NCBI RefSeq assembly: GCF_002159495.1 | Contig: NZ_NFIT01000007.1 | Location: 53,959-117,958 of the forward strand | Reading direction: 5' to 3' | Source of the DNA: Olsenella sp. An293 | GTDB lineage: Bacteria > Actinomycetota > Coriobacteriia > Coriobacteriales > Atopobiaceae | DNA: 64,000 bases | Shown: piece after piece, positions 41,352 through 50,640 of the stretch | Position numbering within the stretch: position 1 is the first letter of the stretch | How the letters are laid out: the number at the start of each line of letters is the position of its first letter | Notes under the pieces: model-generated | What the model saw: only the letters and a program-made list of their open reading frames with translations | The model's database searches: none | Told to the model about the DNA's origin: nothing | Program-made: the position numbers and the translations under genes

Positions 41352-41789
41352 ATGCCCAACACTGACTTTGACATCGAGCGCTTTGTCCGCGCGCAGGACG
41401 GCGGCGCCTACGAGCAGGCGCTCGCCGAGATTCGCGCCGGCCGAAAGCGGAGCCACTGGATCTGGTTCGTCTTTCCGCAGGTGCGCGGGCTCGGGCGCAG
41501 CGCCATGGCGGAGCGCTACGGCATCGCCAGCCGCGCGGAGCTTGACGCGTACGTCAACCATCCCCTGCTCAGGGCGCGCCTGGTCGAGATTTCACGCGCA
41601 CTTCTCGCCCTTCCGGGAAGCGACCCCGTTGCTGTTCTGGGGAGCATCGATGCCCTCAAGGTCCGCTCGTCTATGACGCTCTTCGGGCTCACGGGCACAG
41701 ACCCCGTCTTTAGCGCCGTGCTGGACAAGTACTACGCCGGCAGCCGCGACGAGCTCACGCTGCGAATTGTGAGCGAGAGCTGGGGATAA
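41352..41789 (+). CDS. DUF1810 protein
   Basis: A 145-residue protein of the DUF1810 family: FVRAQDGGAYEQALAEIRAG, SHWIWFVFPQ, RGLGRSAMAERYGI and MTLFGL are all present. Members sometimes occur near ADP-ribose-processing genes, but no role is established. GAAGGAAGTCGAAC lies before the ATG. It is divergent from tag, with 61 bases between them. Confidence 0.92.
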   Translation: MPNTDFDIERFVRAQDGGAYEQALAEIRAGRKRSHWIWFVFPQVRGLGRSAMAERYGIASRAELDAYVNHPLLRARLVEISRALLALPGSDPVAVLGSIDALKVRSSMTLFGLTGTDPVFSAVLDKYYAGSRDELTLRIVSESWG

Positions 41790-41798
41790 CCGAGGGGA

Positions 41799-41820
41799 GC
41801 CGGCGCACAGAGGTGCCGGC
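41799..41820 (+). terminator. Weak GC hairpin after the DUF1810 gene
   Basis: GCCGGC pairs with GCCGGC around GCACAGAGGT, 9 bases past the stop codon. There is no T-run, so termination is uncertain. Confidence 0.4.
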
Positions 41821-41891
41821 ATCGCATCTACGATCTACAGGCGATGGGTAGAATACGGATATCTGCACAGCCGCTCTGAAGGGGGTCTCGT

Positions 41892-42152
41892 ATGCCCGTC
41901 ATCTCGATCTTTCTCGGAATCAAGATCATGATGTACTACGACGACCACAACCCCCCTCACTTTCATGCTAGCTACGCTGGATTCGATGCTCTTATCGACA
42001 TTCGTCGCGGATGCGTCATGAGCGGTTCCCTGCCTGGCAGACAGCTCAAGTTCGTGCTTGCCTGGGCGGAGCTCCACAAGGACGAACTCATGCAAAACTG
42101 GGAACTCGCCGCCGCAGATCAAGAGCTCAACCAAATCGTCCCCCTCGCGTAG
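41892..42152 (+). CDS. DUF4160 protein
   Basis: An 86-residue protein with the DUF4160 pattern: ISIFLGIKIMMYYDDHNPPHFHA followed by LAWAELHKDELMQNWELA. The first part, over residues 4-26, holds HxPPHFHA. Genes of this family nearly always pair with a DUF2442 gene, as here, in what looks like a toxin-antitoxin arrangement; this has not been proved. GAAGGGGGTCTCGT lies before the ATG. Confidence 0.92.
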   Translation: MPVISIFLGIKIMMYYDDHNPPHFHASYAGFDALIDIRRGCVMSGSLPGRQLKFVLAWAELHKDELMQNWELAAADQELNQIVPLA

Positions 42153-42162
42153 GAGGCATATC

Positions 42163-42459
42163 ATGGAGTACATTCCCGCGGTCGTGCAGGCTGTCCCTGG
42201 CAACAACTTCACCGTCTACGCCTACTTTTCCGACGGGACGGTTCGTCTTGCGGACATCAAGCCGCTCATTGCTCGCGGCGGCGTATTTGCCCCCCTCGCT
42301 GATGAGAACGTCTTCCGCAGCAGGATAACCGTGCTCAATGATGCGGTTGCTTGGGATCTCGAGGGCAACCGGAACGAAACGGCGTGCATCGATCTCGACC
42401 CTGTGAAGATGTATCGAGAGAGCCCCGTCGTCGACGACCCGCTCGAGGCGGTTGCCTAG
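42163..42459 (+). CDS. DUF2442 protein
   Basis: A 98-residue partner of the DUF4160 gene. VYAYFSDGTVRLADIKPLI and FRSRITVLNDAVAWDLEGN fit DUF2442. AGGAGG lies 6 bases before the ATG, 11 bases after the upstream stop, so the genes form one operon. Base composition is slightly less GC-rich than neighbours, hinting at transfer. Confidence 0.9.
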   Translation: MEYIPAVVQAVPGNNFTVYAYFSDGTVRLADIKPLIARGGVFAPLADENVFRSRITVLNDAVAWDLEGNRNETACIDLDPVKMYRESPVVDDPLEAVA

Positions 42460-42504
42460 CCGGCAGGACTCTTGTCGCTTAGCTTGATTTTGCACATCTC
42501 GACT

Positions 42505-42588
42505 TTTGTACGACCTTCTCAGCGACGCAACACCTTATGGTTTATGTTTTCAATGTCTAGGCTGCAGCGTTCCCGAGAAGGTCGTACA
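42505..42588. repeat. Inverted repeat TGTACGACCTTCTC with 54-bp loop
   Basis: TTTGTACGACCTTCTC at 42505-42520 is inverted at 42575-42588. The loop is AT-rich (CACCTTATGGTTTATG). No gene is seen in 42460-42649. The last 60 bases are GC-rich with GGGGCCCGGCGCAGGGGGCC, possibly a terminator for the converging MFS gene. Confidence 0.6.
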
Positions 42589-42649
42589 TTTCTGCCCCGG
42601 GTGCAGGGGCCCGGCGCAGGGGGCCGGGCACAGAGAGGCTCGCCCCACC

Positions 42650-43894
42650 TCATTCCTCGATGCGGCGGATGGCGGGGATCGCCCAGGTCACGCAGGCGAG
42701 AAGGACCATCGCGAAGCCGGCGCCCACAAACCACGCCGGCGCACCCACCGCGTCGGCAAACAGCGATGACGCCGCGAGCCCCAGGGGCAGCGCCCAGGAC
42801 ATGATCGCCCCGTAGAGCCCAAAGACGCGCCCCAGGTACTCGGGCGGGACCTTCTCCTGCATGAGGGCGGTCTGCGGCCCGGAGTAGAAGGGCGAGCTCA
42901 GGCCCATGAGGAAGCTCATGGCGAGAAACGCGACAAAGCCGCCGGCGTCGAGCAGGCCCGCCGCAAGCGTGGCTACGCCGTAGAGCGCCGTCGCCACCAC
43001 GACGGTGAGCGCACGGTTCTTGAACCCGCCCGTCGCCGTGAGCAGCGCGGAGCCCGCGATCATACCCACCGAGAACACGATCTCCGCCGTGGCGGCGTCG
43101 CCCGTGGTGCCACCGAAGTGGTCGAGCGTCATGAGCGGGAAGAGCGCCGAGATGGGCGAGAAGACCAGCGTGAACACGAAGCCGCACCACAGCAGCGCGA
43201 AGAGGCCACGGTAGCCGCGCAGCACGCGGTAGCCGTCGGCGGTCTCCGCGGCGAGGGCGCGCGCCTGGGCCACGAGGCCGAGGCCCTTCTCGCCCGCCGT
43301 CACGCCGGCCCCCGAACCCCCAACGTCGAGCCGCGCCGCCAGCACCGCGACCGTGGCAAAGAGCGCGCCCGCCACGTCCAGCGCGATCATGGCCGTGAGC
43401 CCCCAGAGCGGGTAGATCACCGCCGCTATGGCCGTACCGAGGATGTAGCCGCCCGACTGGACGGCCTGTGTCACGCCCGCGAGGCGCGTGAGGTGCTCGG
43501 CCGGCGCCACGAGCGGCGTGAGCGCCTGGAAGGCGGGCGTGTGCAGGGAGCTGCCGATGGCCCGCACGAAGAGCGCCGCCATGACCACCCACACAGGCAG
43601 CGCGCCCGTGAGCGAGACCATCGCCACGACGGCACTCACTGCGGCGATGAAGAGGTCGGCCCCGATGAGCGTGGTCCTGAGCGGCAGGCGGTCGACGATT
43701 GCCCCCGCGAAGGTACCGAAGAGCGCGAGCGGCAGAAAGCCCGCGAGCGACGCCAGCGAGAGCATGCTCGCCGAGTTTGTAGTGAGCGTGATGTGCCAGA
43801 CGAAGCCCATCTGCAGGATGGAGCTCGTGAGCACCGAGACGAGCTCGCCGCCCCACACGCACGCGAGCTTGAGCTTCCAAGAGGTGTTTGTCAC
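42650..43894 (-). CDS. MFS transporter, macrolide-efflux-like
   Basis: A 414-residue membrane protein with 12 or so helices. The pattern GFLPLALFGTFAGAIVDRLP and SSPFYSGPQTALMQEKVPPEYLGRVFGLY resembles the MefA/enterobactin-exporter branch of the MFS. It probably exports a drug or small molecule; no substrate is proven. A degenerate palindrome (43910-43936) precedes it. Confidence 0.9.
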   Translation of the reverse strand: MTNTSWKLKLACVWGGELVSVLTSSILQMGFVWHITLTTNSASMLSLASLAGFLPLALFGTFAGAIVDRLPLRTTLIGADLFIAAVSAVVAMVSLTGALPVWVVMAALFVRAIGSSLHTPAFQALTPLVAPAEHLTRLAGVTQAVQSGGYILGTAIAAVIYPLWGLTAMIALDVAGALFATVAVLAARLDVGGSGAGVTAGEKGLGLVAQARALAAETADGYRVLRGYRGLFALLWCGFVFTLVFSPISALFPLMTLDHFGGTTGDAATAEIVFSVGMIAGSALLTATGGFKNRALTVVVATALYGVATLAAGLLDAGGFVAFLAMSFLMGLSSPFYSGPQTALMQEKVPPEYLGRVFGLYGAIMSWALPLGLAASSLFADAVGAPAWFVGAGFAMVLLACVTWAIPAIRRIEE

Positions 43895-43936
43895 AAGAAT
43901 TCCCGTCCTAAGACAAAAGGGGCTGGTTCGTTTATC

Positions 43937-44575
43937 TTATCGAAGCGCCCTCCAGTATGCCACAGCAATCTGCGTGCGATTCTTCAGATGGAGCTTGGCA
44001 AGGATCGAGCTGATGTGGTTGCGAACGGTACCCTCGCCCATGTAGGCGGCGGCCGCGACCTCCCGGTTGTCCAGCCCCTCGGCAATGAGCGCCACGACAT
44101 CGCGCTCGCGGTCTGTGAGCTGGGGAAAGATCGCCGTGAGGTCGGGCTTCTCGGCCACCGGCGCACCCGCTCCCAGGGCGACCGCCCGCTCCAGCACCTC
44201 GCCCTCCAGCACGCTGCGCCCTGCCATCACCGCGCGCAGCGCCGGGGCCACCCCCGCCACGTCCTGCTTGATGAGGTAGCCCGCAGCGCCCAGAGCAAGG
44301 GCGCGCACGATGTACTCGTCGTCGGAGAAGGTGGTGAGAAAGACCACGCGCGGCGACTCCGGGGAGGCGAGGATCTTCTCGGCGGCGGCAAGGCCGTCCA
44401 TCCCCGGCATCTGGATGTCGAGAAGGACGATGTCAGGCGCGGCGTCGGCCGCCAGGCGCACGGCGTCGGCCCCGTCCGTCCCGCAGCCTGCGACCTTGAT
44501 GTCGGGCTGTGCGTCCAGCACGATCTGGAGCGACTCCACCACCACGGCGTCGTCGTCTGCTATGACGACCCTCAT
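43937..44575 (-). CDS. NarL/LuxR-family response regulator
   Basis: A 212-residue regulator. The receiver has D7-D8-D9, phospho-acceptor D53 (LLDIQMPG), T in FLTTF and K103 in YLIKQDV. The C-terminal LuxR-type HTH has LTDRERDVVALIAEGLDNREVA. It overlaps the partner kinase gene by 4 bases. The pair lies downstream of, and on the same strand as, an ABC-2 export operon, which is the likely target. Confidence 0.94.
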   Translation of the reverse strand: MRVVIADDDAVVVESLQIVLDAQPDIKVAGCGTDGADAVRLAADAAPDIVLLDIQMPGMDGLAAAEKILASPESPRVVFLTTFSDDEYIVRALALGAAGYLIKQDVAGVAPALRAVMAGRSVLEGEVLERAVALGAGAPVAEKPDLTAIFPQLTDRERDVVALIAEGLDNREVAAAAYMGEGTVRNHISSILAKLHLKNRTQIAVAYWRALR

Positions 44576-45699
44576 GTGCGCCTCCTATCTCCACCAGAGC
44601 GCGGCACGCTGGCGAAGACGGTCCAGCCTCCGCCCTCGCCGGAACCGACGCGAAACGTCCCGCCGAGCGCGCGCACGCGTTCCTCCATCGAGGCGAGCCC
44701 CATGCCGGGGCCACTACCGGGCGCGCCGGCCGCCGTCGTTCCATCATCAGTCACCGTGAGCCGCCAGAGGCCCGGGTGCTCCACCAGCTCCACGCTCACG
44801 TGGCGCGCGTTCGAGTGGCGCAGCACGTTGGAGACGGCCTCACGCGCGACCGCAGTAAGGCAGCTCGCCACGGCAGCCGGCGCCTCCCCCGCCTCCACGC
44901 GCACCGTGGGCGCGAGCTCCGTCCCCTCGCAGGCACGCTCCACGACCGCGCGCACCTGTACCGAGAGGTCGCAGGCATCGTCGCGCAGGTCGTGCACGCT
45001 CGCGCGCACCTCGTCGAGCGCCTCGCGCACGGTGAGCGCCACGGCGGCGAGGTCCTTCTCGGCAGGCTCGCCGCTGTGCACCACGCGGTACGCCTCGGCC
45101 TGCACCACGGCGCGCGTGAGCAGGTGGCCCACGTTGTCGTGGATGTCTCGCGCGATGCGGGCCCGCTCAGAGAGCGTGGCCAGACGCACCTCATAGTCCT
45201 GCGCGTCGAGGAGCTCGCGGTTCTTCTCGGCAAGGGAGAGCTCGGCGGCGCGCAGCTCGTCGCGGGTGCGCAGGGCGTCGCGGTCGCGACACTCAAAGAC
45301 GCCGGCACGAAGCCCGAGCCACGCGCCCACCACGGCCCCAAGAACGGCGAGAAGGACGACAGAGCCCTCGGCGCCAACGCACCAGCCAAGCGCAAGGGCA
45401 ACGGGTGCGGCAAGGGGCGCAAGCCGCGCGCGACCTCCTTCGAGCGATGCGACGAAGCAGAGGTCACAGGCAGCGACGCCGAGCAGCGCAGCGGAGTTAG
45501 GCAGCACGCACACGAGGGCGCAGCACAGAAGCGGCGGCACGAGGCGTACCGACCCGCGCAAGACCTCGACGAGCGAGGCCGACGTCACGGCCGCAAGCAG
45601 CGCGACCACGACCGCCGCGCCCACCGTCCCGCGCGCGGTGGCAGCGAGCGCGGGCAGGCAGGCGACGAGCGCCACGACCTTGTCGACGAGTCTCTCCAT
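44572..45699 (-). CDS. NarL-type sensor histidine kinase
   Basis: A 375-residue kinase. Five or so membrane segments (residues 8-130) carry no large outer domain, so it probably senses within the membrane. HisKA_3 has RARIARDIHDNVGHLL with His187. The HATPase domain has REAVSNVLRHSNARHVSVEL and DDGTTAA/GMGLASMEERV. This layout is like LiaS/DesK-type envelope-stress or drug sensors. The ATG at 45699 has no strong ribosome binding site. Confidence 0.92.
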   Translation of the reverse strand: MERLVDKVVALVACLPALAATARGTVGAAVVVALLAAVTSASLVEVLRGSVRLVPPLLCCALVCVLPNSAALLGVAACDLCFVASLEGGRARLAPLAAPVALALGWCVGAEGSVVLLAVLGAVVGAWLGLRAGVFECRDRDALRTRDELRAAELSLAEKNRELLDAQDYEVRLATLSERARIARDIHDNVGHLLTRAVVQAEAYRVVHSGEPAEKDLAAVALTVREALDEVRASVHDLRDDACDLSVQVRAVVERACEGTELAPTVRVEAGEAPAAVASCLTAVAREAVSNVLRHSNARHVSVELVEHPGLWRLTVTDDGTTAAGAPGSGPGMGLASMEERVRALGGTFRVGSGEGGGWTVFASVPRSGGDRRRT

Positions 45700-45733
45700 A
45701 AGGGCGATTCTAGCAGGGCCGCCGGACGCTCCC

Positions 45734-46936
45734 CTACGCGGCGCCCGCCACACGACGACGCGCGCGGCCGACGGCGAGCCCAGCGGCGCAGATTGCCACG
45801 GCAAAGAGCGCCACGATTCCCACAGACGTGCTCACCTCGGCGAGAAGGGCAGGCGTGACGCCGTTCGCACCAAGCGCGGCCTCCACGGCGCTCGAGGCCC
45901 AAAACGAGGGCGAGAGGCGAGCCGCGGCCTGCACGCCCGCAGGCAGGAGCGCAAGCGGCACCCAGGCGCCGCCGAGAAAAGAGAGCACCATCGCGCCGAT
46001 GTTGCCGACCGCGTTGAGCGCCTGCTCGGAGAGTCCCAACTGCGCGAGAAGAAACGCAATCGCCAGCGGAACAAGCGCGAAGGGAAGCATCGAGAGGAGT
46101 GCTAGGCCAACGAGCAGCGGATCCACGCCCGTAAGCGAGCCCCCGCAGGCAACGACGCCCACCAGGCACGTCCACGCCCACACGCAGACCACGAGCACGC
46201 AGCACGCGCCGAGTTCGCCGGAGGCAAGGCGCGCGGGCGCAACGGGAGCGGCGGCGTTGCGGCGACGAATCTCCGGGCGCTGATACGCGGCCAACGTGAC
46301 GCCGGCAACGACCACGATCGAGCTCATGACAGAGTAGGTCGAGAAGCGCAGGTAGACCGCGAGCCCGCTGCCCGTCGCATCCTCCGTGCCCGTGGAGTCC
46401 ACACTCATGTCTACCCGCTCGTCCGCGACGGCGAGCGCGAACTCGGCCACCTCGGATGCGGTGGCGTCCGGCTCGAGCGCGGCCGCCTGGGCGGCGAGGC
46501 TCACCCAGCGCGAGGTCGCCGTCGCGGCCAGGGCGCCCGCCTGCACGTCCGTGCCATAGGCGACCTCGAGCGGTGCGGGGTCGCGCCCGGCACGCGCGTC
46601 CGCGATCAGGCCCTCCTCAAAGCCGGCGGGCAGCACGACCAGGCAGTCCACGGCACCGGTCGCGACGCTGTCCTGCAGCGCGAGCGGCTCGTCGTCCACG
46701 GTCACGACCTCAGCGTTCTTCTTTGCCCAGGAAACGAGCGCGCCCGAGAGCTCGGAGCCGTCACGATCCACGACGGCCACGCGGGCCTCGAATGCCGGTC
46801 CGGAGGCAGCCGCAGCGGCGCCGGTGCCCAGGTCGCCGATCACAAGCACGCCCAGCAGCGAGAGAAAGACCACGTACACGGTCAGATAGACGGGGTGCGC
46901 GGCCGCCACGCGCAGCGCGGTCCTAAAGATGCTCAT
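45734..46936 (-). CDS. ABC-2 type exporter permease
   Basis: A 400-residue permease of the YhgE/ABC-2 pattern. One membrane segment near residue 20-40 is followed by an outer domain of about 170 residues and five segments in the C-terminal half (SFLGGAWVPLALLPAGVQ). The start overlaps the upstream permease gene by 14 bases. Together with the next two genes it forms an exporter, probably for a lipid or antimicrobial. Confidence 0.9.
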   Translation of the reverse strand: MSIFRTALRVAAAHPVYLTVYVVFLSLLGVLVIGDLGTGAAAAASGPAFEARVAVVDRDGSELSGALVSWAKKNAEVVTVDDEPLALQDSVATGAVDCLVVLPAGFEEGLIADARAGRDPAPLEVAYGTDVQAGALAATATSRWVSLAAQAAALEPDATASEVAEFALAVADERVDMSVDSTGTEDATGSGLAVYLRFSTYSVMSSIVVVAGVTLAAYQRPEIRRRNAAAPVAPARLASGELGACCVLVVCVWAWTCLVGVVACGGSLTGVDPLLVGLALLSMLPFALVPLAIAFLLAQLGLSEQALNAVGNIGAMVLSFLGGAWVPLALLPAGVQAAARLSPSFWASSAVEAALGANGVTPALLAEVSTSVGIVALFAVAICAAGLAVGRARRRVAGAA

Positions 46937-48101
46937 AGCTCTGCCTCCTAAAGGCGACCGTGGCCAGGACGAGAAGGACGAGCGAGGCCGCCACGCAGAC
47001 GGCGACGCGCAGGGCGAAGGGGGCGAGCGACGTGTAGAAGTAGAGCGAGTAGAACGTGTCACAGACGAGCTTGGTGGGGTTGACCCACGCGGTCCACGGT
47101 GCGGTGCGCGCGAGCCAGTCCGAAAGCTCGAGCGCCGCGGTGCCGTAGAGGCCCGCAAAAAGCGAAAGCAGGCACGTGAGGCCCGTCATGATGCCGGAGC
47201 GGGCGGAGAGGTCGGCACGGATGGGCAGCGCTCCGACAAACGCGCCGATCGCGGTGGCGAGCAGCGAGCACGCGCCGACCCCCACCAGGCAGAGGCCCTC
47301 GCGCCCCGCAAAGTCCACGCCCACCACGAGGAGCAGGAACGCGAAGGCGAGCGCGAGCGCCGCAAACGATACGACCCACGCGCCGGCAACGCAGCCGACG
47401 AGCTGGCGCCCGCGCGGCGTGCCCGCGACCGCACGTCGCGCGCCGAGCTCGGAGACGCAGGGCTGCGCGGAGGCCACCGCGAGCATGCCCGCCTGCGTGG
47501 CCATGAGCGTGGCCATGCCGAGAAGCGCGTAGTAGTAGCGCACGATCTCGTCGGGCGTGGCGTGGGTGACCTGAGCGCGCTCGACGCCGGCGGAGAGCCC
47601 GAGCGCCGAGGCCACGGCGGCGGGATCGTTGAGCGTCGCCGGGTCGCGCTCGGCGACCTCGGCCATGAGCGCGCCAGACTGCACGTACGAGCTGGCCACG
47701 GCCTCGAGCACCGCGGCGCCCACCGATCCGGTGTCGGCAACCGTGAGATCGGGCGCGCCGTCGGCAGAGACCTCGTAATAGCCCTCGACCTCGCCAGCGG
47801 CAAGAAGATTGGCCGCCTCGCCGCTCGTCTCAACGAGCCGCAGGTCAAGAAGCTGATTGTCGCCATCTGCGGCGAGCGCCTCGAGGACCTCGGCGAAGTC
47901 GAGGGTCTCGGCGGCGCCGTCCTTCTCGTCCGCCGCTCCCACGAGCGCCACGGAAATCGGGTCCGCGACGCCGTCCGTGCGCATGCCGGAGAACATGAAC
48001 AGGAAGATGGTTGACATGATGATGGGGAACGCAAGCACCCAGATGATGACCGAGGGCGCACGAACGAGCGATTTGAGCGTCACCACAAACGAGCTTCCCA
48101 T
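46923..48101 (-). CDS. ABC-2 type exporter permease
   Basis: A 392-residue permease with the same plan as its neighbour: an N-terminal segment (VIIWVLAFPIIMSTIFLFMF), an outer domain to about 170 and five C-terminal segments. The two permeases probably form a heterodimer with the ATPase encoded 9 bases upstream. It starts MGSSFVVTLKSLVRAPSVI, typical of the group. Confidence 0.9.
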   Translation of the reverse strand: MGSSFVVTLKSLVRAPSVIIWVLAFPIIMSTIFLFMFSGMRTDGVADPISVALVGAADEKDGAAETLDFAEVLEALAADGDNQLLDLRLVETSGEAANLLAAGEVEGYYEVSADGAPDLTVADTGSVGAAVLEAVASSYVQSGALMAEVAERDPATLNDPAAVASALGLSAGVERAQVTHATPDEIVRYYYALLGMATLMATQAGMLAVASAQPCVSELGARRAVAGTPRGRQLVGCVAGAWVVSFAALALAFAFLLLVVGVDFAGREGLCLVGVGACSLLATAIGAFVGALPIRADLSARSGIMTGLTCLLSLFAGLYGTAALELSDWLARTAPWTAWVNPTKLVCDTFYSLYFYTSLAPFALRVAVCVAASLVLLVLATVAFRRQSYEHL

Positions 48102-48110
48102 GGCTGCCCC

Positions 48111-49073
48111 CTAGTCGCGCAGCTCGCGGCCGCAGAGCTCAAGAAAGACGTCGTTTAAGGTAGGCGGTTCGCACATCACGCGCCCCAGGCGCACGCCCGC
48201 GCCCGCGAGCGCACCGAGGACGTCGGTGAGGTTGTGGGGGCTCGGCTCGCAGGTCACGAGCAGCGTGCCATCCGAGAGCTCGGCCGAGCGCACGTGCGAG
48301 AGGCCGCGCAGGCGCTCGAGCGTGCCTTCGCGCAGCTCGCCCACCTCGGCCGTGATCTTCGCGCCGAGGCTGATCATGCGCTTGAGCTCGTCAGCTGTGC
48401 CCTGCGCCACCGCCCGCCCGCGGTCGCAGATCATGATGCGACCGCAGATCTGCTCGACCTCCTCCATGTAGTGGCTCGTGTAGACCACCGTGGCGCCCTC
48501 GTCGCGCAGGCGGCAGATGCCGTCCAGGATGTTGGCGCGGCTCTGCGGGTCAACGGCGACGGTGGGCTCGTCGAAGAAGATGAGCTCCGGGCGGTGGGCG
48601 ATGCCGCAGGCGATGTTGAGCCGCCGCGCCAGGCCGCCGGAGAGCTTGCCCGGGCGAAAGCGCACGTAGTCGCCGAGGCCCACAAAGTCAATCGCCTCGT
48701 CCACCAGCTGGCGGCGCCGGCGGCGGTCGCGCACGTAGAGCGCGCAAAAGGCGTCCACGTTCTCGCGCACGGTGAGCTCGTCGAAGACGGCCACCTGCTG
48801 CGGGACCACGCCCACTCGCGTCTTGAGATCGTAGCGGTTCGGCCCCATCGGCTCGCCGAAGAGCTCGATGGTGCCACGGTCGTAGGAGAGCAGCTGGAGG
48901 ATGCAGTTGATGGCCGTGGTCTTGCCCGAGCCGTTGGGGCCCAGGAGGCCAAAGATCTCCCCCTTGCGCACGGAGAGGTCCAGGTGATCGAGCGCGACGA
49001 GCTCGCGATAGCGCTTGACGAGACCCGTGACGCGGACGACGTCTTGCGATGGTGCGGTCTTCACATGCGACAT
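48111..49073 (-). CDS. ABC transporter ATPase
   Basis: A 320-residue ATPase. GPNGSGKTTA (Walker A), LSGGLARRLNIACGI (signature), LIFFDEPTVAVD (Walker B region) and TSHYMEEVEQI (H-loop) are present. The C-terminal extension ends MCEPPTLNDVFLELCGRELRD, as in the DrrA/CcmA drug and lipid exporter group. It is the first gene of a set that continues with two permeases, a kinase and a regulator on the same strand. Confidence 0.95.
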   Translation of the reverse strand: MSHVKTAPSQDVVRVTGLVKRYRELVALDHLDLSVRKGEIFGLLGPNGSGKTTAINCILQLLSYDRGTIELFGEPMGPNRYDLKTRVGVVPQQVAVFDELTVRENVDAFCALYVRDRRRRRQLVDEAIDFVGLGDYVRFRPGKLSGGLARRLNIACGIAHRPELIFFDEPTVAVDPQSRANILDGICRLRDEGATVVYTSHYMEEVEQICGRIMICDRGRAVAQGTADELKRMISLGAKITAEVGELREGTLERLRGLSHVRSAELSDGTLLVTCEPSPHNLTDVLGALAGAGVRLGRVMCEPPTLNDVFLELCGRELRD

Positions 49074-49208
49074 GGCAGCCCCTTTCTCTTGACGTCATTG
49101 TCCCGGGCACGCCCTGCGCGCGGAAGTGAGTTTTGTCACGAGTGAGGCCCCGCGCGCAAAGGGCGCTCCGTGCGATAATCTGGAGTCACGCCACACGAAA
49201 GGACCCGT

Positions 49209-50633
49209 ATGGACGAGCTCGAAGAGGTCGAGAAGAACGCCGCGCCAAGCTCGCAGGCGGTGCTCTACCGTCCCGCACCCACCGTCGAGGAGCGCCGGGC
49301 CGCCGGGCTCGCCGCGCGCGAGGCGTGCCCGATCGAGACGCTCGGCGCCTGGGAGCCGCGCGCGTCCAGCGAGCCTGCGATCGACCTCATCGAGCAGCAG
49401 TCCGTCACGCGTGACCCGGGCCTCGTGCCGCTGCGCTACGAGCGCATGGGCGTCTCGCCGTTCACGTTCTACCGCGGCAGCGCCGTCATCATGGCCGCCG
49501 ACCTCGCCACCATGCCCGTCACCGGCATCGAGGTCCAGTGCATCGGCGACGCGCACGTCGGCAACTTCGGCATCTTCATGAGCCACACGCGCCACCTCGT
49601 CTTTGACGTCAACGACTTTGACGAGACCGCACCCGGGCCCTGGGAGTGGGACGTCATGCGCCTTGTGGCGAGCATCGAGATCTGCGGGCGCGACCGGGGC
49701 TTCTCCAAGCAGGACCGCAAGGACGCCGTGCGCGCCTGCGCCAAGCAGTATCGTCGCGCGATGGCCCACTTTGCGGAGAAGGGCGAGCTCGACGTCTGGC
49801 ACGCCCATCTCGACGTCGAGCGCATGCTCGACGAGTTCGAGCTCGACGGCAAGACCGGGCGAACCATCCGCAAGGTCGTGGAGAAGGCGCGCGAGAAGGA
49901 CAGCGTGCGCGCGGCCGACCGCCTCACGGTGCGCGATGGCGGGCGCCTGCGCTTTGACACCCGCCCGCCCGAGCTGGTGCCGCTCTCTGAGCTCTCCGCC
50001 GAGCAGGGCTACGACACGGCCCAGCTTGGCCACACGCTGCACAGCCTTCTGAACGCCTACTTTGGGAGCATCCCCCGCGACCGCCGCGTCCTTCTCGGCC
50101 ACTACCGCCTGCAGGACGCCGCGCGCAAGGTCGTGGGCGTGGGCTCGGTGGGGCGCCGCGCCTGGATCGCGCTGCTCACCGGCCGCGACGAAGACGACCC
50201 GCTGGTCCTCCAGGTCAAGGAGGCCGAGGAGTCGGTCGTTGAGCGCTACTGGCGCCCGAGCGGCTTTGCGAGCCACGGCGAGCGCGTGGTGGAGGGCCAG
50301 CGCCTCGTGCAGTCCACGAGCGACTTTTTGCTGGGCTGGACGAGCGTACCCACGGCGGGCGGCGGCACGCGCGACTACTACGTGCGCCAGCTCTGGAACG
50401 GCAAGGGCTCGATCGACCTCGCCGCAGTGGGCCCGGAGAGCCTCGAGAACGTCGCGCGGCTCTGCGCGTGGTCGCTCGCGCACGCGCACGCCCGCACCGG
50501 CGACGAGGTTGCCATTGCGGCCTACCTCGACGAAGGACACACCTTCGAGGACGCCATGTGGGACTTCGCCCGCGCCTATGCCGACCAGAACGAGGCCGAC
50601 TATCAGGCGTTTGTTGAGCGAATTAACTCGTAG
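49209..50633 (+). CDS. DUF2252 protein
   Basis: A 474-residue protein of the DUF2252 family. RYERMGVSPFTFYRGSA, GDAHVGNFGIF, FDVNDFDETAPGPWEWD and RDYYVRQLWNGKG form a kinase-like (aminoglycoside phosphotransferase-type) pattern. Enzymatic activity has not been shown for the family. CACGAAAGGACCCGT lies before the ATG. It converges on the HicAB pair with only 7 bases between stops. Confidence 0.93.
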   Translation: MDELEEVEKNAAPSSQAVLYRPAPTVEERRAAGLAAREACPIETLGAWEPRASSEPAIDLIEQQSVTRDPGLVPLRYERMGVSPFTFYRGSAVIMAADLATMPVTGIEVQCIGDAHVGNFGIFMSHTRHLVFDVNDFDETAPGPWEWDVMRLVASIEICGRDRGFSKQDRKDAVRACAKQYRRAMAHFAEKGELDVWHAHLDVERMLDEFELDGKTGRTIRKVVEKAREKDSVRAADRLTVRDGGRLRFDTRPPELVPLSELSAEQGYDTAQLGHTLHSLLNAYFGSIPRDRRVLLGHYRLQDAARKVVGVGSVGRRAWIALLTGRDEDDPLVLQVKEAEESVVERYWRPSGFASHGERVVEGQRLVQSTSDFLLGWTSVPTAGGGTRDYYVRQLWNGKGSIDLAAVGPESLENVARLCAWSLAHAHARTGDEVAIAAYLDEGHTFEDAMWDFARAYADQNEADYQAFVERINS

Positions 50634-50640
50634 CTGCCTT

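Noticed and set aside
43118..45196. 692-codon open frame across the MFS and two-component genes
   Set aside because: It runs antisense through three well-supported genes and is His/Arg/Glu-rich without domains.
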